A program made the translations under genes and the position numbers. 64,000 nt of DNA from a bacterium. GTDB taxonomy: Bacteria > Myxococcota_A > Bradymonadia > UBA7976 > UBA1532. The stretch spans positions 930,001-994,000 of the forward strand of contig JAUHXC010000001.1 in the NCBI GenBank assembly GCA_030427205.1. The letters run 5' to 3'. Shown here in pieces: positions 52,639-62,700 of the stretch. The notes beneath the pieces were generated by a model that saw nothing but the letters and a program-made list of their open reading frames with translations, did no database searches and was not told the origin of the DNA. Position 1 is the stretch's first letter, and each line of letters starts with the position of its first letter.

Positions 52639-55600
52639 ATGGCGGGCATCGAAGGCACCGAGCCGCTCGCTGGCGCGCTCATCGAGCAGCGTGACGCGCC
52701 GTTCACCACCGGATTGCTCGATCAGGCCGATGGCATCTTCGCCCGCTTCGATGGTTTTGGTCGCCCCGCGCTCGACCCGACGGGTTCGCTGCTCGAGGGC
52801 CTCATCGACCGCTGGGCCCTGCCCGAGCGCCTCGAGAACGGGCTCGAACTCTTCGACCTGCACACGCTCGGCGACCTGACCCACAGCTGGTCGGCGCGCA
52901 CCGGGTACTTCGACGCCCAGTTCGGCTTCGACGGGCCCTTCGTCGTGCCGGTCGACCCCGAGCAGCCGGTGCCGCTCGACGCTGCCCGGGTCCGCCGCAG
53001 CCGCGGGCGGCGTCCGGCGGGCGCGCTGCGGCCGATGGCGCCCCGGCGCGCCGAGCGGGCCTCGCTGGCCGAAACCGTCGCCGACAGATGGGCGGTCGCG
53101 CCGACGGCCGACGCGGTCGACGAAGGCTTCGAGCACTTCGACGGGGCGATCGGCGCGGCTCTCGTCGAGCCGGTCGGCGAGGCAGATCTGCGCCCGGCTC
53201 CGGCCGCAGAGCGCACCGCGGCAGACCGCTCGCGGTCGTCTGCCGCCCGCCCGGCCAAGCGCCCGGATCCGGCGCCCCGCGCCGACACGCCGGCGGCAGC
53301 CCGAGCGCCATCGATCGGAGCGGCTTCGAGCGATCCGGCCGTGAGCCGTCCGGCCGTGAGCCAGCCGGCCGTGAGCCAGCCGGCAGTGAGCCCTTCGGCA
53401 GCCGGCCCGGCCGCGGGCCGTCCGCCAGAGACCCGATACCCGCCGGTCGTCGGTGTGGCCCATCCGGGCGAGACCGCCGCCGACGCCTTGCGTCCGGTCG
53501 GCGTCTCTCGAATGGCGGAGACCTCGCGCTCCGGCGGGCTGTCGGCGCGAGACGCGCTGCCGGATTCGCCCGTCTCGACGCCGACCGGCGCCCGGCCCAC
53601 GCCAAGCACCCGCGTCGCTGCGCCGACGCGGGGCGCCGCGGCCCTCGCCCGCCAGCGCTGGCGGGCCGTCGGCGAGACCCAGCTCACCCCGTACCCACGT
53701 GCCATGGGGCGAGCCGGCGCGATCGAGGCCGGGCTGCTGCGGTTCCCCGAGGCGCGAGCCCGCCTGGGCGGCGCGCGCCCGGCGGTCTTCGCCGCTCCGG
53801 TGGGCGTCGACCTGATGCGCGACGGCGCGGGCCTGGCGCCGGCCTCGCGCGGCGCCGAGCGTCTCGTCCGGCGGCTCTTCGATACGCTGGTCCCGGTGGC
53901 CGAGCCGGTCGGTGCCTGGCTGGTGCCGATGCTCGATGCGTTGACGCCGTTGGCGGACCCGCCGAGCGTGATGTCCGGCGCGCCCGTCGAGTCGACTCTG
54001 GCGAGCCGTGCGCCGACCGCCGAGCTCGTGGTGCCCGACGCGCTCCGGCCGCCGCCGGGTATCATGCCCAGCCGCACCACCGCGATGTCCCGGCCCCGAC
54101 TCGACGGCCGACTGGCCTTGCCCGATCGCGCCCCGCAGTCGGCGGCCCGCCGAGCAGCGGCGCCCGATCCTCAGCCGAGCGCCGTCGCTGCCGAATCGAC
54201 CGCGACATCGGTCATGGCTGCACGGGAGCGAGCCGCTGTCGGCGAGCGGTTGATGCCCGCCGCTGGCACCCGGGCGTTCGGCCCGATCGCGACGGCGGAA
54301 GATGCCGCGTTGCCGGCGGCTGTTCGCGCGGCGCTCGCGCTGACCGGCACCTCGGTGGACGCCTCCCGTGAGCGCCCGCTCTCGACCTCCGGTGCCCGGG
54401 CGTGGCTCGGCGAAGCGCTGGGTCGTTCGCTGCTCGGCCTCACCGCTGCGCCGGCGCCTGTCCGGCGCGCGGGCCTGCCCGGCGCGGCCGGCGCGACGGC
54501 CCGGGCTCTCGCCGAGCGGCTGGCCACCTCCGTCGGCGAGCCGGCCTTGCTCGCGGACCGGGCGATGGCGGCCTCGATCGCGCCCTGGGCCGGCGTTCTG
54601 GTCGAGCCGACGGCCGACCTGTCCGGCGCGACTGCGAGCGCTGCCGCGCCAGACGTCGCCGGGTCCGCTGCCCGCGCCGCCGAGCGCGCGATGGATCCGG
54701 GCCCGGCCGCGGGTCCGGCGCCCGCTGCTGGGTCTACCGCCGGGGTCGCCGAGCGCGCCGCGGGCATCGCGGCGGCGACGACGCGCGATTCGGCCGGCGG
54801 ACGCCCCCCGGCCCGCGCCGACGCGGCGAGTTGGGCCAGCCGCATCGTGCAGCGTCTCGCCGTCGAACCCGGGGCGACGGCAGCCCTCGAAGGCGTAGTC
54901 GGCCGGATCGCCGATCGCCTCGCTGGTGGCACGTTGCTCGCCGATACGCTCGCCCGCTTCGAAGCCGCCGACTCGCCGGTGGAGCGGGCCCGCGCGTGGC
55001 GCGCGGTGGTCGACGAGGCGGGGCTCGACCCGTCGGCGGCGGCGCTCGTCGAGCCGGTTGCAGACCGCGTCGCCGGTGCTGCCGCCACGCGCCCGGTCGC
55101 CGCGGGCGGCAGCCGTGCCCGGACGGCTCCGGGTACTGATGCTGGGTCTTCGGGGGCAGCGTCTGCGGGTGCCATGTCCTCCGGTGCACTGTCCGCCGGC
55201 GCACTGTCCGCCGGCGCCGTTTCTCCGGAGGCCATGTCTCCGAGCGTCGTCTCCCCCAACGCCACCTCCTCCAAGGCCGGCTCGCCGGGCCCGGCCTCGC
55301 GGGCATCTGCCGCGCCGGGCGCCGCGGGCGCGGTCGCTTCCGGGCGTTCGCCCGGGGCCGCGCCGCTGTCCGCCGCATCCCGCGCGGCTTCGACGGCCGG
55401 GCGTGCGCCCGATCTCGCCCGTCGGGTCGCCGGCCGCGCAGACCGCGCTGCTCGGCCGGGATCCGCCCATCGTCCCGGCGATCTGGCCCGGGCGGCCGCG
55501 GCGCTCGGCTCCGAAGCCGGCGTCTTCGAACGGCGCATGGGGCTCTCCGCGGCGACGCGGCCGCAGACGTTGCCCGAAGGGCGGCGCTGGGTCATCGATC

Positions 55601-56904
55601 CCAGCGGCGAGCGGTGGCTGGTGCCGCTGGCCGGCGCGCCCGTGCCCTCGACGCCCGATGCGGCAAGTCGGGTGGCCTCACCGTCGGCCGGTGCGCCGGG
55701 CGCAGCCTCGGCCGCGACGGTTCGCCTGGCCGAGCGCATCGTCTCCGGCCTCGTGCCCGAGGCCAGCCGGTCGCTGACGGCCGCCGCAGCCCGAGTGCTG
55801 ACGCGCATGGCCCCTGCCGCGGCCGACGCCTGGGTCGCCAGCGGCTTCGACCCGCTGGCGCTGCCGGTGCCCGAGCGGGCCCTGCTTCGGGGGGCCCCGG
55901 CACAACGCGGCGACCGCCCGGCTGCTGTGCCGTTGGCGGCCACGCCCGACACCGCAGCTCGCTCGTCTGCTGCGCCCATGCCCGCCCGACCGGGCGCCTT
56001 GGGCGCGGCGGTGGCTCGGCTCGCCGAGCGGGTCGTCGAGCGCCCTGGACTCACGACGCGTCGCGGCGGGACACCGGCCGGTCGGCTGGTCGAGCCCGGC
56101 GCGCCGTCTCGCGGTGTCACGGCGGGGGCCCCGTCGGGCATGGCGCCGACCGCGTCCGCCGGTCTCGCCGGGCGCGCTCCGGCCTCGCCTTTCGCGTCGT
56201 CTGCGGCGGGTCGACCGTCCAGGCCGTCGTCGATGGATCCGGCGGCCCTGGTCGCGGCGGGGGCCACCGCGCCCGAGTCGCGGATGCCGGCGCGGCTGCG
56301 TCAGTGGGCGGCGCTCGGTGACGGTGGGTCGACCGCGACCACCGCCGCCTATGGCGACGCCGCGACGCCGGTCATGGTCGCGCCCGGAGGCTCGGGTGAG
56401 AGCGCTGGCCCCGATGGGTCCGCGGGCTCCACGACGGCCGGGTCCGGCGCGTCGATACCCGGCGCCCGCACCGTGGCCGCGGCGCTGCGCGCGTTCGACA
56501 GCGCCCGGGTCGGCAACGGCTCAAAGGCGCCGGCGCTGGGCCGCCCGACGGCGTCGGCGGCCGATGTGGGCCAGCTCGTCGCCGCGGCGATGATCCGCGA
56601 GGCGCCCGGCGGGCGACTCTTCGGCGATCGCGGCCCGCTGGCGGTGACGCCGCCGGGCCCGGCCAGCCGGGTCTATATCGAGACCGGCAAGCAGGCCTCG
56701 GGGGAGCAGCCGCTGCGCTCCACCGGTGAGTCGGCCGGTTCGAAGCCAGAAACGAATACCGAAGCCCGTCACCGGCTCGCCAGCCAGACCGAGGGTGATC
56801 TGAGCCCGGAAGAGCTCGATCAACTCGCGACCGAGGTCATCACGCAGCTGCGTCGGGAGCTCGAGTTCGAGGGTGCTCGCTTCGGTGAGGACGAATGGGA
56901 TTGA
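52639..56904 (+). CDS. 1421-aa Ala/Pro-rich giant eCIS protein
   Basis: AGGAGG lies 7 nt before ATG 52639, one gene after tube 2. The N-terminal about 110 residues look folded (LDPTGSLLEGLIDRWALPE, FDLHTLGDLTHSW, GYFDAQFGFDGPFVVPV). The rest is mostly low-complexity Ala, Pro, Arg, Ser and Gly with scattered helix-like segments such as RLAERIVSGLVPEASRSL, and two tandem-repeat blocks. The C-terminal 40 residues (SPEELDQLATEVITQLRRELEFEG) form a helix reminiscent of the end of other eCIS proteins at this position. Smaller proteins are usual here, so the bulk appears to be a lineage-specific insertion. A tape-measure, tether or baseplate-scaffold role is conceivable; no enzyme motif seen. Confidence 0.85.
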   Translation: MAGIEGTEPLAGALIEQRDAPFTTGLLDQADGIFARFDGFGRPALDPTGSLLEGLIDRWALPERLENGLELFDLHTLGDLTHSWSARTGYFDAQFGFDGPFVVPVDPEQPVPLDAARVRRSRGRRPAGALRPMAPRRAERASLAETVADRWAVAPTADAVDEGFEHFDGAIGAALVEPVGEADLRPAPAAERTAADRSRSSAARPAKRPDPAPRADTPAAARAPSIGAASSDPAVSRPAVSQPAVSQPAVSPSAAGPAAGRPPETRYPPVVGVAHPGETAADALRPVGVSRMAETSRSGGLSARDALPDSPVSTPTGARPTPSTRVAAPTRGAAALARQRWRAVGETQLTPYPRAMGRAGAIEAGLLRFPEARARLGGARPAVFAAPVGVDLMRDGAGLAPASRGAERLVRRLFDTLVPVAEPVGAWLVPMLDALTPLADPPSVMSGAPVESTLASRAPTAELVVPDALRPPPGIMPSRTTAMSRPRLDGRLALPDRAPQSAARRAAAPDPQPSAVAAESTATSVMAARERAAVGERLMPAAGTRAFGPIATAEDAALPAAVRAALALTGTSVDASRERPLSTSGARAWLGEALGRSLLGLTAAPAPVRRAGLPGAAGATARALAERLATSVGEPALLADRAMAASIAPWAGVLVEPTADLSGATASAAAPDVAGSAARAAERAMDPGPAAGPAPAAGSTAGVAERAAGIAAATTRDSAGGRPPARADAASWASRIVQRLAVEPGATAALEGVVGRIADRLAGGTLLADTLARFEAADSPVERARAWRAVVDEAGLDPSAAALVEPVADRVAGAAATRPVAAGGSRARTAPGTDAGSSGAASAGAMSSGALSAGALSAGAVSPEAMSPSVVSPNATSSKAGSPGPASRASAAPGAAGAVASGRSPGAAPLSAASRAASTAGRAPDLARRVAGRADRAARPGSAHRPGDLARAAAALGSEAGVFERRMGLSAATRPQTLPEGRRWVIDPSGERWLVPLAGAPVPSTPDAASRVASPSAGAPGAASAATVRLAERIVSGLVPEASRSLTAAAARVLTRMAPAAADAWVASGFDPLALPVPERALLRGAPAQRGDRPAAVPLAATPDTAARSSAAPMPARPGALGAAVARLAERVVERPGLTTRRGGTPAGRLVEPGAPSRGVTAGAPSGMAPTASAGLAGRAPASPFASSAAGRPSRPSSMDPAALVAAGATAPESRMPARLRQWAALGDGGSTATTAAYGDAATPVMVAPGGSGESAGPDGSAGSTTAGSGASIPGARTVAAALRAFDSARVGNGSKAPALGRPTASAADVGQLVAAAMIREAPGGRLFGDRGPLAVTPPGPASRVYIETGKQASGEQPLRSTGESAGSKPETNTEARHRLASQTEGDLSPEELDQLATEVITQLRRELEFEGARFGEDEWD
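53335..53394 (+). repeat. Four 15-bp tandem units (PAVS-x)
   Basis: ccggccgtgagccag and near copies encode PAVSR, PAVSQ, PAVSQ and PAVSP. Units keep the frame. Confidence 0.9.
55171..55290 (+). repeat. Eight degenerate 15-bp units in the giant gene
   Basis: Units of the type gcactgtccgccggc encode five-residue repeats around a central Ser (ALSAG, AVSPE, AMSPS). Two consecutive copies (55186-55215) are identical, suggesting recent expansion. Confidence 0.8.
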
Positions 56905-56917
56905 TGGAGGTCTGCTG

Positions 56918-57562
56918 ATGCCCAGCCAGCTGAGCAAGTTGATGATCAAGGTGATCGACGACGGCATCCAGGGGAATCCGGGCCCGTTCTACGCGCTCTT
57001 CAACCCCAAGGAATACGCGCTGTCCAAGAGCGTGCCCTGGACGCCGCAGGACAGCTCGGGCGTCGACGCGCCGGCGCTGCAGTTCACGACCGGGCAGGGC
57101 GAGACCCTCGACCTGGAGTTGTTCTTCGATACCTTCGAGCGCAATCACGCCGTGACCGATCTGACGGGCCCGATCCACAACCTGGCGCTGATCGACGCCG
57201 GTCTGCATCGGCCGCCGCGGGTGCTCGTCTCGTGGGGCAAGCTCAAGTTCGAAGGGCACATCGAGTCGGTCAATCAGCGGTTCACGATGTTTCGCAGCGA
57301 CGGCGTGCCGGTGCGGGCGACGATGAGCATCAAGCTGCGCGAGGCGGTCGACCCGCACGATCAGGCCCAGCGTCGGCCCCGGGAGAGCCCGGACCACGCC
57401 AAGCTGCACGCGGTGCGTCGCGGCGAGACGCTGCAGAGCATCGCCGCCAAGGAGTACGACGATCCGGGTCAGTGGCGCCGCATCGCCGACGCCAATGGCA
57501 TCGATGACCCCTTCCGCCTCGAACCGGGCCAGCGGCTTCTCGTGCCGCCCATCCTGCGATAA
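56918..57562 (+). CDS. LysM-containing baseplate protein (Pvc7/gp53-like)
   Basis: 214 aa. The N-terminal domain has FYALFNPKEYALSKSV, and a C-terminal LysM (about 165-212) reads LHAVRRGETLQSIAAKEYDDP with WRRIADANGIDDP and LEPGQRLLVPP. Such proteins sit in the eCIS baseplate, linking tube and hub. GGAGG lies before ATG 56918. Confidence 0.93.
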   Translation: MPSQLSKLMIKVIDDGIQGNPGPFYALFNPKEYALSKSVPWTPQDSSGVDAPALQFTTGQGETLDLELFFDTFERNHAVTDLTGPIHNLALIDAGLHRPPRVLVSWGKLKFEGHIESVNQRFTMFRSDGVPVRATMSIKLREAVDPHDQAQRRPRESPDHAKLHAVRRGETLQSIAAKEYDDPGQWRRIADANGIDDPFRLEPGQRLLVPPILR

Positions 57563-57574
57563 CGGAGCAACACG

Positions 57575-58684
57575 ATGGCAGAGAAGGTCCCGGTCTTCGT
57601 GGTCAAGGTCAACGACAAGACGATCTCGACCGCCGACAGCAAGGTGGAGCCGGAGGAGACCGAGCTTCAGACCATCCGGGTCGAGCTCAAGCGGCAGGCG
57701 CCGTCGAGCGTTCAGATCCAGTTCAACAACCGCGACGACAGCTTCGGCGGCGGCGGCAAATACGCGGTGGGCGACAAGGTCTCGGTCAAGCTGGGGTACA
57801 CCGACGCCGAGCCCGCGCCGGTCTTTTCGGGCGAGATCATCGGCTCGGTGGTCAACGTCACCGAGAACTCGCCGCGGGTCTACAACCTGCGGGCGTTCGA
57901 CCTGCTGCACCACCTGACCCGCGGGCGCAAGACGCGCACCTTTCTCGAGCAGAAGTTCACCGACATCGTCAGCCAGGTGAGCACCGAGTACGGGCTACAG
58001 GCGGACGCCGACGATACGCAGTTCGACCGCGACTACGTCATTCAGCACAACCAGACCGACCTCGACTTCATCCGCGGCATCGCCGGCTGGCTCGACTACG
58101 ACCTGCGCATCGATCACAGCGACGAGTCGGGCCAGAAGCTCGTCTTCAAGCAGCCGGTCATCGACGGCGCGCCGGTCGTCAAGGCGGCCTACCGCACCCC
58201 GAACCTGAGCGGCGGCGAGATCTTCCTGCGCCGCTTCGACGTGCGGCAGTCCATGACCCGCGTCGTCAGCGAGGTGGTCGTGCGCGGCTGGAACCCGGCG
58301 CAGAAGGCCGAGATCGTGGGCACCGCGTCCGCCTCCGACGTCTACGGCAACATGGGCGGCTCCACGTCCGGGCCGGAGGAGGTCGCGAGCCGCTGGGGCG
58401 ATACCCAACGCCAGATCACCGACTACAAGGTCTTCAGCCAGCAGGAAGCGGACGCGGTCGCCAAGACCAAGATGAACGAGTACGCCCGCACCTTCTTGCG
58501 GGGCGACGTCGAGGTCGAGGGCGACGCCCGGCTGCACCCCGGCAAGCTGATCGAGGTCACCAAGGTGGGCGAGCGCTACGACGGGCTGTATTTCATCGAG
58601 TCGGCGACCCATATCTTCAAGGCCAAGGTCAGCGGCGGCGGGGGTTATATCACCCGCTTGGGAGTGTCGCGGTGTGCGTGGTAG
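57575..58684 (+). CDS. Baseplate hub protein, GPD/VgrG-like without spike domain
   Basis: 369 aa. The GPD (phage late control D / gp27-like) fold is suggested by FNNRDDSFGGGGKYAVGDKVSV, FTDIVSQVSTEYGL and YRTPNLSGGEIFLRRF. The protein ends soon after the GPD core (LGVSRCAW), without the gp5 OB/needle region that many Pvc8 proteins have. A separate spike tip protein must exist or be elsewhere. It follows the LysM gene by 12 bp and belongs to the central baseplate. Start ATG 57575 with GGAGC. Confidence 0.9.
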   Translation: MAEKVPVFVVKVNDKTISTADSKVEPEETELQTIRVELKRQAPSSVQIQFNNRDDSFGGGGKYAVGDKVSVKLGYTDAEPAPVFSGEIIGSVVNVTENSPRVYNLRAFDLLHHLTRGRKTRTFLEQKFTDIVSQVSTEYGLQADADDTQFDRDYVIQHNQTDLDFIRGIAGWLDYDLRIDHSDESGQKLVFKQPVIDGAPVVKAAYRTPNLSGGEIFLRRFDVRQSMTRVVSEVVVRGWNPAQKAEIVGTASASDVYGNMGGSTSGPEEVASRWGDTQRQITDYKVFSQQEADAVAKTKMNEYARTFLRGDVEVEGDARLHPGKLIEVTKVGERYDGLYFIESATHIFKAKVSGGGGYITRLGVSRCAW

Positions 58685-58760
58685 TCCGGGTCGACGAAGC
58701 GGCAGCGGGCGGCGTTCGATCCTGCTAGACTCCGCGAATCGTGAGGAGGGGCCACCGGGG

Positions 58761-59357
58761 ATGGATGAAGCCCGCTACATCGACTGGTACGACGTCGTGC
58801 AGGCGGTCGCCAACGGGCGTACGGAGGGTCATCTGTGCCCGGCGTGTGAGTCCGGCCGGCTCGAGGGCCGGAGCGATGGCACCACGGTTCGCATCCGGTG
58901 TGCATCCTGCGGTGAAGGCTTCGAGGGGCGCCTGGCCGCGGGGCGGGATGACGGACTCTACGCCGAGGCCGCGGCCCTCTCGGACGCGATGAACCGTCGC
59001 GGCCCGACGATCGATCGGCTCGAGACCCGCAGCGCGGTCATGGGCGGCCCTCTCGGCGGGGTATGTGCGCCGGGTCCCGACGCTGTGGCGCGGACCGTCA
59101 CCGAACCCGCCGCGCCCGCCGAGTCCGGGCCGAGGCGGGCCGACGAAGCGTGGAATTGGACGCTGCCGGCGGGCAGCGGCGACGTGCAGGGGCTCGCTGA
59201 CTGGATGGACGTCGTGGAGTCGATCTATAACGGGCGCCGGGTGGGTCTGCGCTGCCCGTATTGCAGTGAGCCGCTCGAGCAGATCGAGCATCGGGCGCCG
59301 TTCATCCGGGTCCGCTGCGCGGTGTGTGGCGAAGGCTTCGAAGGGCGGCTGGCTTGA
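58761..59357 (+). CDS. Double zinc-ribbon protein in the eCIS operon
   Basis: 198 aa. Two related halves, each with DWxDVV near the start and a four-Cys ribbon ending in CGEGFEGRLA: C26, C29, C47, C50 and C165, C168, C186, C189. The middle (about 60-140) is Ala/Pro-rich. Each ribbon should bind one zinc. The protein arose by internal duplication. AGGAGG lies about 11 nt before ATG 58761. Its stop overlaps the gp25 start (TTGA). A baseplate or toxin-loading role is possible, but no known family was recognised. Confidence 0.75.
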   Translation: MDEARYIDWYDVVQAVANGRTEGHLCPACESGRLEGRSDGTTVRIRCASCGEGFEGRLAAGRDDGLYAEAAALSDAMNRRGPTIDRLETRSAVMGGPLGGVCAPGPDAVARTVTEPAAPAESGPRRADEAWNWTLPAGSGDVQGLADWMDVVESIYNGRRVGLRCPYCSEPLEQIEHRAPFIRVRCAVCGEGFEGRLA

Positions 59358-59755
59358 GCAAGAGCTTTCTCGGTCGAGGCATCGCCTATCCCCTGCGCAC
59401 CGACGGGGCGGGCGGGCTGGCGATGTCGGCCTACGAAGACAACATCGAGGAGTGCATCCGCATCATCCTGGGCACCGCGCCCGGCGAGCGGGTCTATCGG
59501 CCGACGTTCGGCTGCCGCATGCATGACCTGATCTTCGAGCCCAATAACAACCACACCCGCAATCTGGTCGAGTTCTACGCCAAAGAGGCGCTGGTGAAGT
59601 GGGAGCCGCGGATCCGCAGCATCGTCTGCACCGCGGAGATCGAGTCCGAACAGCCGAATACGATCCTGTTGACGATCGACTATCGGGTTCGGGCCACCAA
59701 CTCGAACTTCAACCTCGTATACCCGTTCTTCCTACGCCGTGAGGAGGATCTATGA
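59354..59755 (+). CDS. Baseplate wedge protein gp25-like
   Basis: 133 aa. FLGRGIAYPLR at the start and IRIILGTAPGERVYRPTFGC with HDLIFEPNN are diagnostic of the GPW/gp25 family, which initiates sheath polymerisation. Start TTG 59354 overlaps the zinc-ribbon stop (TTGA) and fits the family N-terminus. ATGA overlap with baseplate J follows. Confidence 0.95.
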   Translation: MSKSFLGRGIAYPLRTDGAGGLAMSAYEDNIEECIRIILGTAPGERVYRPTFGCRMHDLIFEPNNNHTRNLVEFYAKEALVKWEPRIRSIVCTAEIESEQPNTILLTIDYRVRATNSNFNLVYPFFLRREEDL

Positions 59756-62700
59756 TCCCGGTCCCCAACCTCGATGACCGCACGCACAAGGAGATCGTCG
59801 AGGAGGCCCTGCGGCTGATCCCGCAGTATTGCCCCGAGTGGACCAACTTCAACCCCTCGGACCCCGGGGTGACCCTGATCGAGCTGTTCGCGTGGATGAC
59901 CGAGATGATCATCTACCGGCTCAACAAGGTCACCGACAAGAACTTCATCGCGTTCCTCAACCTGATGGGCGTGCGGCTTCAGCCGCCGCAGCCGGCCCAC
60001 GCGCTGTTGCAGTTCAAGCTCGTCGCCGGCGGCCCGCCCACCTGGGTCGACGCCTGCACCCCGGTCTCGACCAAGCCGCAGGGGCGTGACGAGCCGGTCA
60101 TCTTCGAGACGCTGGCCGACACCCTGATCACCGACAACCAGATCGCGCGCTGCTACACCCAGGTCAGCGACGAGTACGCCGACCAGACCCCGTTCATCGA
60201 CGGGCGGCGCGCCGAGGGCTTCGAGGTCTTCGGCGGCGTCGACCACATCGAGCGCAGCCTCTACATCGGCGACGCGCGCTTCGAGCAGGTCGGCGAAGAG
60301 ACGCTGCTGGTCATCCAGATCACCTCCGCCGGCACCACCGACGTGGTCGAGCTGCTCGAGTGGGAGTACTGGAACGGGCGCCGCTGGCGTGAGCTGACCC
60401 GCTCGCTGGCCGACTACGGCGAGAATACCATCGCCTTCGAAGCCATCGACGCCGTCGAGGAGTCCGAGGTCGACGGCATCAAGAGCCGCTGGATCCGCGG
60501 CCGGCTGGTCGAGGCGCCGCCCGACCCGCACGAGACGGTGCTCGACGGCATCTCGGCGCGCATCGAGGTCACCGGCGAGGGGCTCGCGCCGCAGTCGGCG
60601 CTGGTCAACGTCGACAGCGCGGTCTTCCTCACCGTCGACATGCAGCGCTCCTGGGCGCCGCTGGGGCGTGAGCCGCGCATCGAGAACACCCTGTATCTGC
60701 TGCCGCAGACCCTGCCCGATCAGCCCGGCTCGGTCATCCGGCTCGACGTGCGGCTGGCCGAGGCCCGGCTGCACGACCCGCCGCAGCCCAGCGACGAGCT
60801 GGCGCTGTCGTGGGAGTACTGGGACGGCAAGAAGTGGGTCGCGCTCGGCGGCTCGACGCCCGAGGGCTCGACGAGCAATCGGGATTACGACTTCGTCGAC
60901 AATACGGAGGCCTTCACCCAGAGCGGCGAGGTGCGCTTCAAGCGGCCGGCCGATTTGAAGACCACCGAGATCCAGGGCGAAGAAGGCCCCTGGCTGCGGG
61001 TCTGCATCGAAGCGGGCGACTACGGGGTGCCCGGGCAGTACGAGCTCGACGGCGAGCGCTGGATCTGGCGCGACGAGCGGCCGCTGCGGCCCCCCTGGGT
61101 CCAGAGCATGACCTTCCGCTACGCCGAGCAGGAGACCCCGGTCGAGCACGTCGTCTCGTATAACGACTTCGCCTATTTCGACCACTCGATCGCCGCCCGG
61201 ACGCCGCTGAAGGTCTTCCAGGCGTTCGAGCCCTCCAAGGAGGACAGCCCGGCGCTGTACCTCGGCTTCGAGAAGGCCTTCCCCAACGACCCGATCCGGA
61301 TCTGGTTCCAGATGGCGCAGAATACCGCGCCGACCGCCGACCGCCGGCATCGGGAGTATCTCAAGGCCCACTACGACGCGCAGGACCGCCTGCTGGCCGC
61401 CGAGCAGACGGTGGTCTGGGAGTACTGGACCGGCACCGACTGGGCCGAGCTCTCGCCGACCGACGGCACCCGGGCCTTCACCCAGAGCGGCTTCCTGGAG
61501 TTCGTCGGCCCCGAAGACCATACCCGGGTCCGGCGCTTCGGCGAGGCGCTCTACTGGATCCGGACCCGCCTCGAGATGGGCGGCTATCACGAGCTGCCGC
61601 GCATCACCCACGTGCTGCTCAACGCGGTGCAGGCGGCCAACCACACCACCATCCGCGACGAGGTGCTCGGCACCAGCGACGGCACGCCCAACCAGACCTT
61701 CGGGTTCGCGCAGGGCCCGCTGCTCGAAGAGCAGTCGATCATGGTGCGCGAGCGGGACGAGCCCGAAGGCGAAGAGCGGGCCGACATCCTGGCGACGCTG
61801 GGCGACGACGCGATCCGCGAGGCGCGCACCGGCGGCTGGTGGGTGCGCTGGACCGAGGTCGACAGCTTCTACGACTCTGCGGCCGGCGGCCGGCACTATG
61901 TCGTCGACCGCATCCGCGGTGAGGTGAAGTTCGGCGACGGCCGCAACGGCATGATCCCGCCGGCGGGCACCGCCAACATCGTCGCCGAGCGCTATCGGGT
62001 CGGCGGCGGGGCGCAGGGCAACGTCACCGCGCAGGCGATCACCGCGATGCGGCGCTCGATCGCCCACATCGACGGGGCGCACAACCCGTTCCCCGCGGCG
62101 GGCGGCAGCGATCAGGAGACCGTCGAAGAGGCCAAGGTGCGCGGCCCGCACCTCATCAAGAGCCGCAACCGGGCGGTGACCGCATCGGATTACGAGTGGT
62201 TGACCCGGCAGGCGAGCAACGGCATCGCCCGGGCGCGCTGCCTCGAGACCATCGGCCGCGAGGGCGACGTCACCGTGGTCGTCGTGCCCAAGCTCGACGA
62301 GCGCCGGCTCGACCTGACCCAGAAGCTGGTGCCGTCCACCGAGCTGTTGCGGCGGGTGAAGCACTTCCTCGACGAGCGGCGGCTGTTGACCACCCGGCTG
62401 CACGTCGTGCGTCCGCGCTATGTCGAGGTCAGCATCGAGATCGAGGTGATCCGCACCACGTCGGGCCGCAGCGAGGCCCTGCGCCGGGCGGTCGAGCATC
62501 GGCTGCGCACCTTCCTGCACCCGCTGGTCGGCGGGCGGGACGGCAACGGCTGGCCCTTCGGGCGCAACGTGCTCAAGCTCGACCTGTACCACGTCATCGA
62601 AGGCATCGACGGGGTCGACGTGGTGCACCGCATCCGGCTCATCGACGAGGACCGCCGGGCGGGGGTCGATCTGGTCGGCGTGCAGGGGCAGGTCGACCAG

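Noticed and set aside
54171..56267. A 698-aa minus-strand open frame inside the giant eCIS gene
   Set aside because: Low-complexity antisense frame; the plus frame has a strong ribosome site and recognisable ends.
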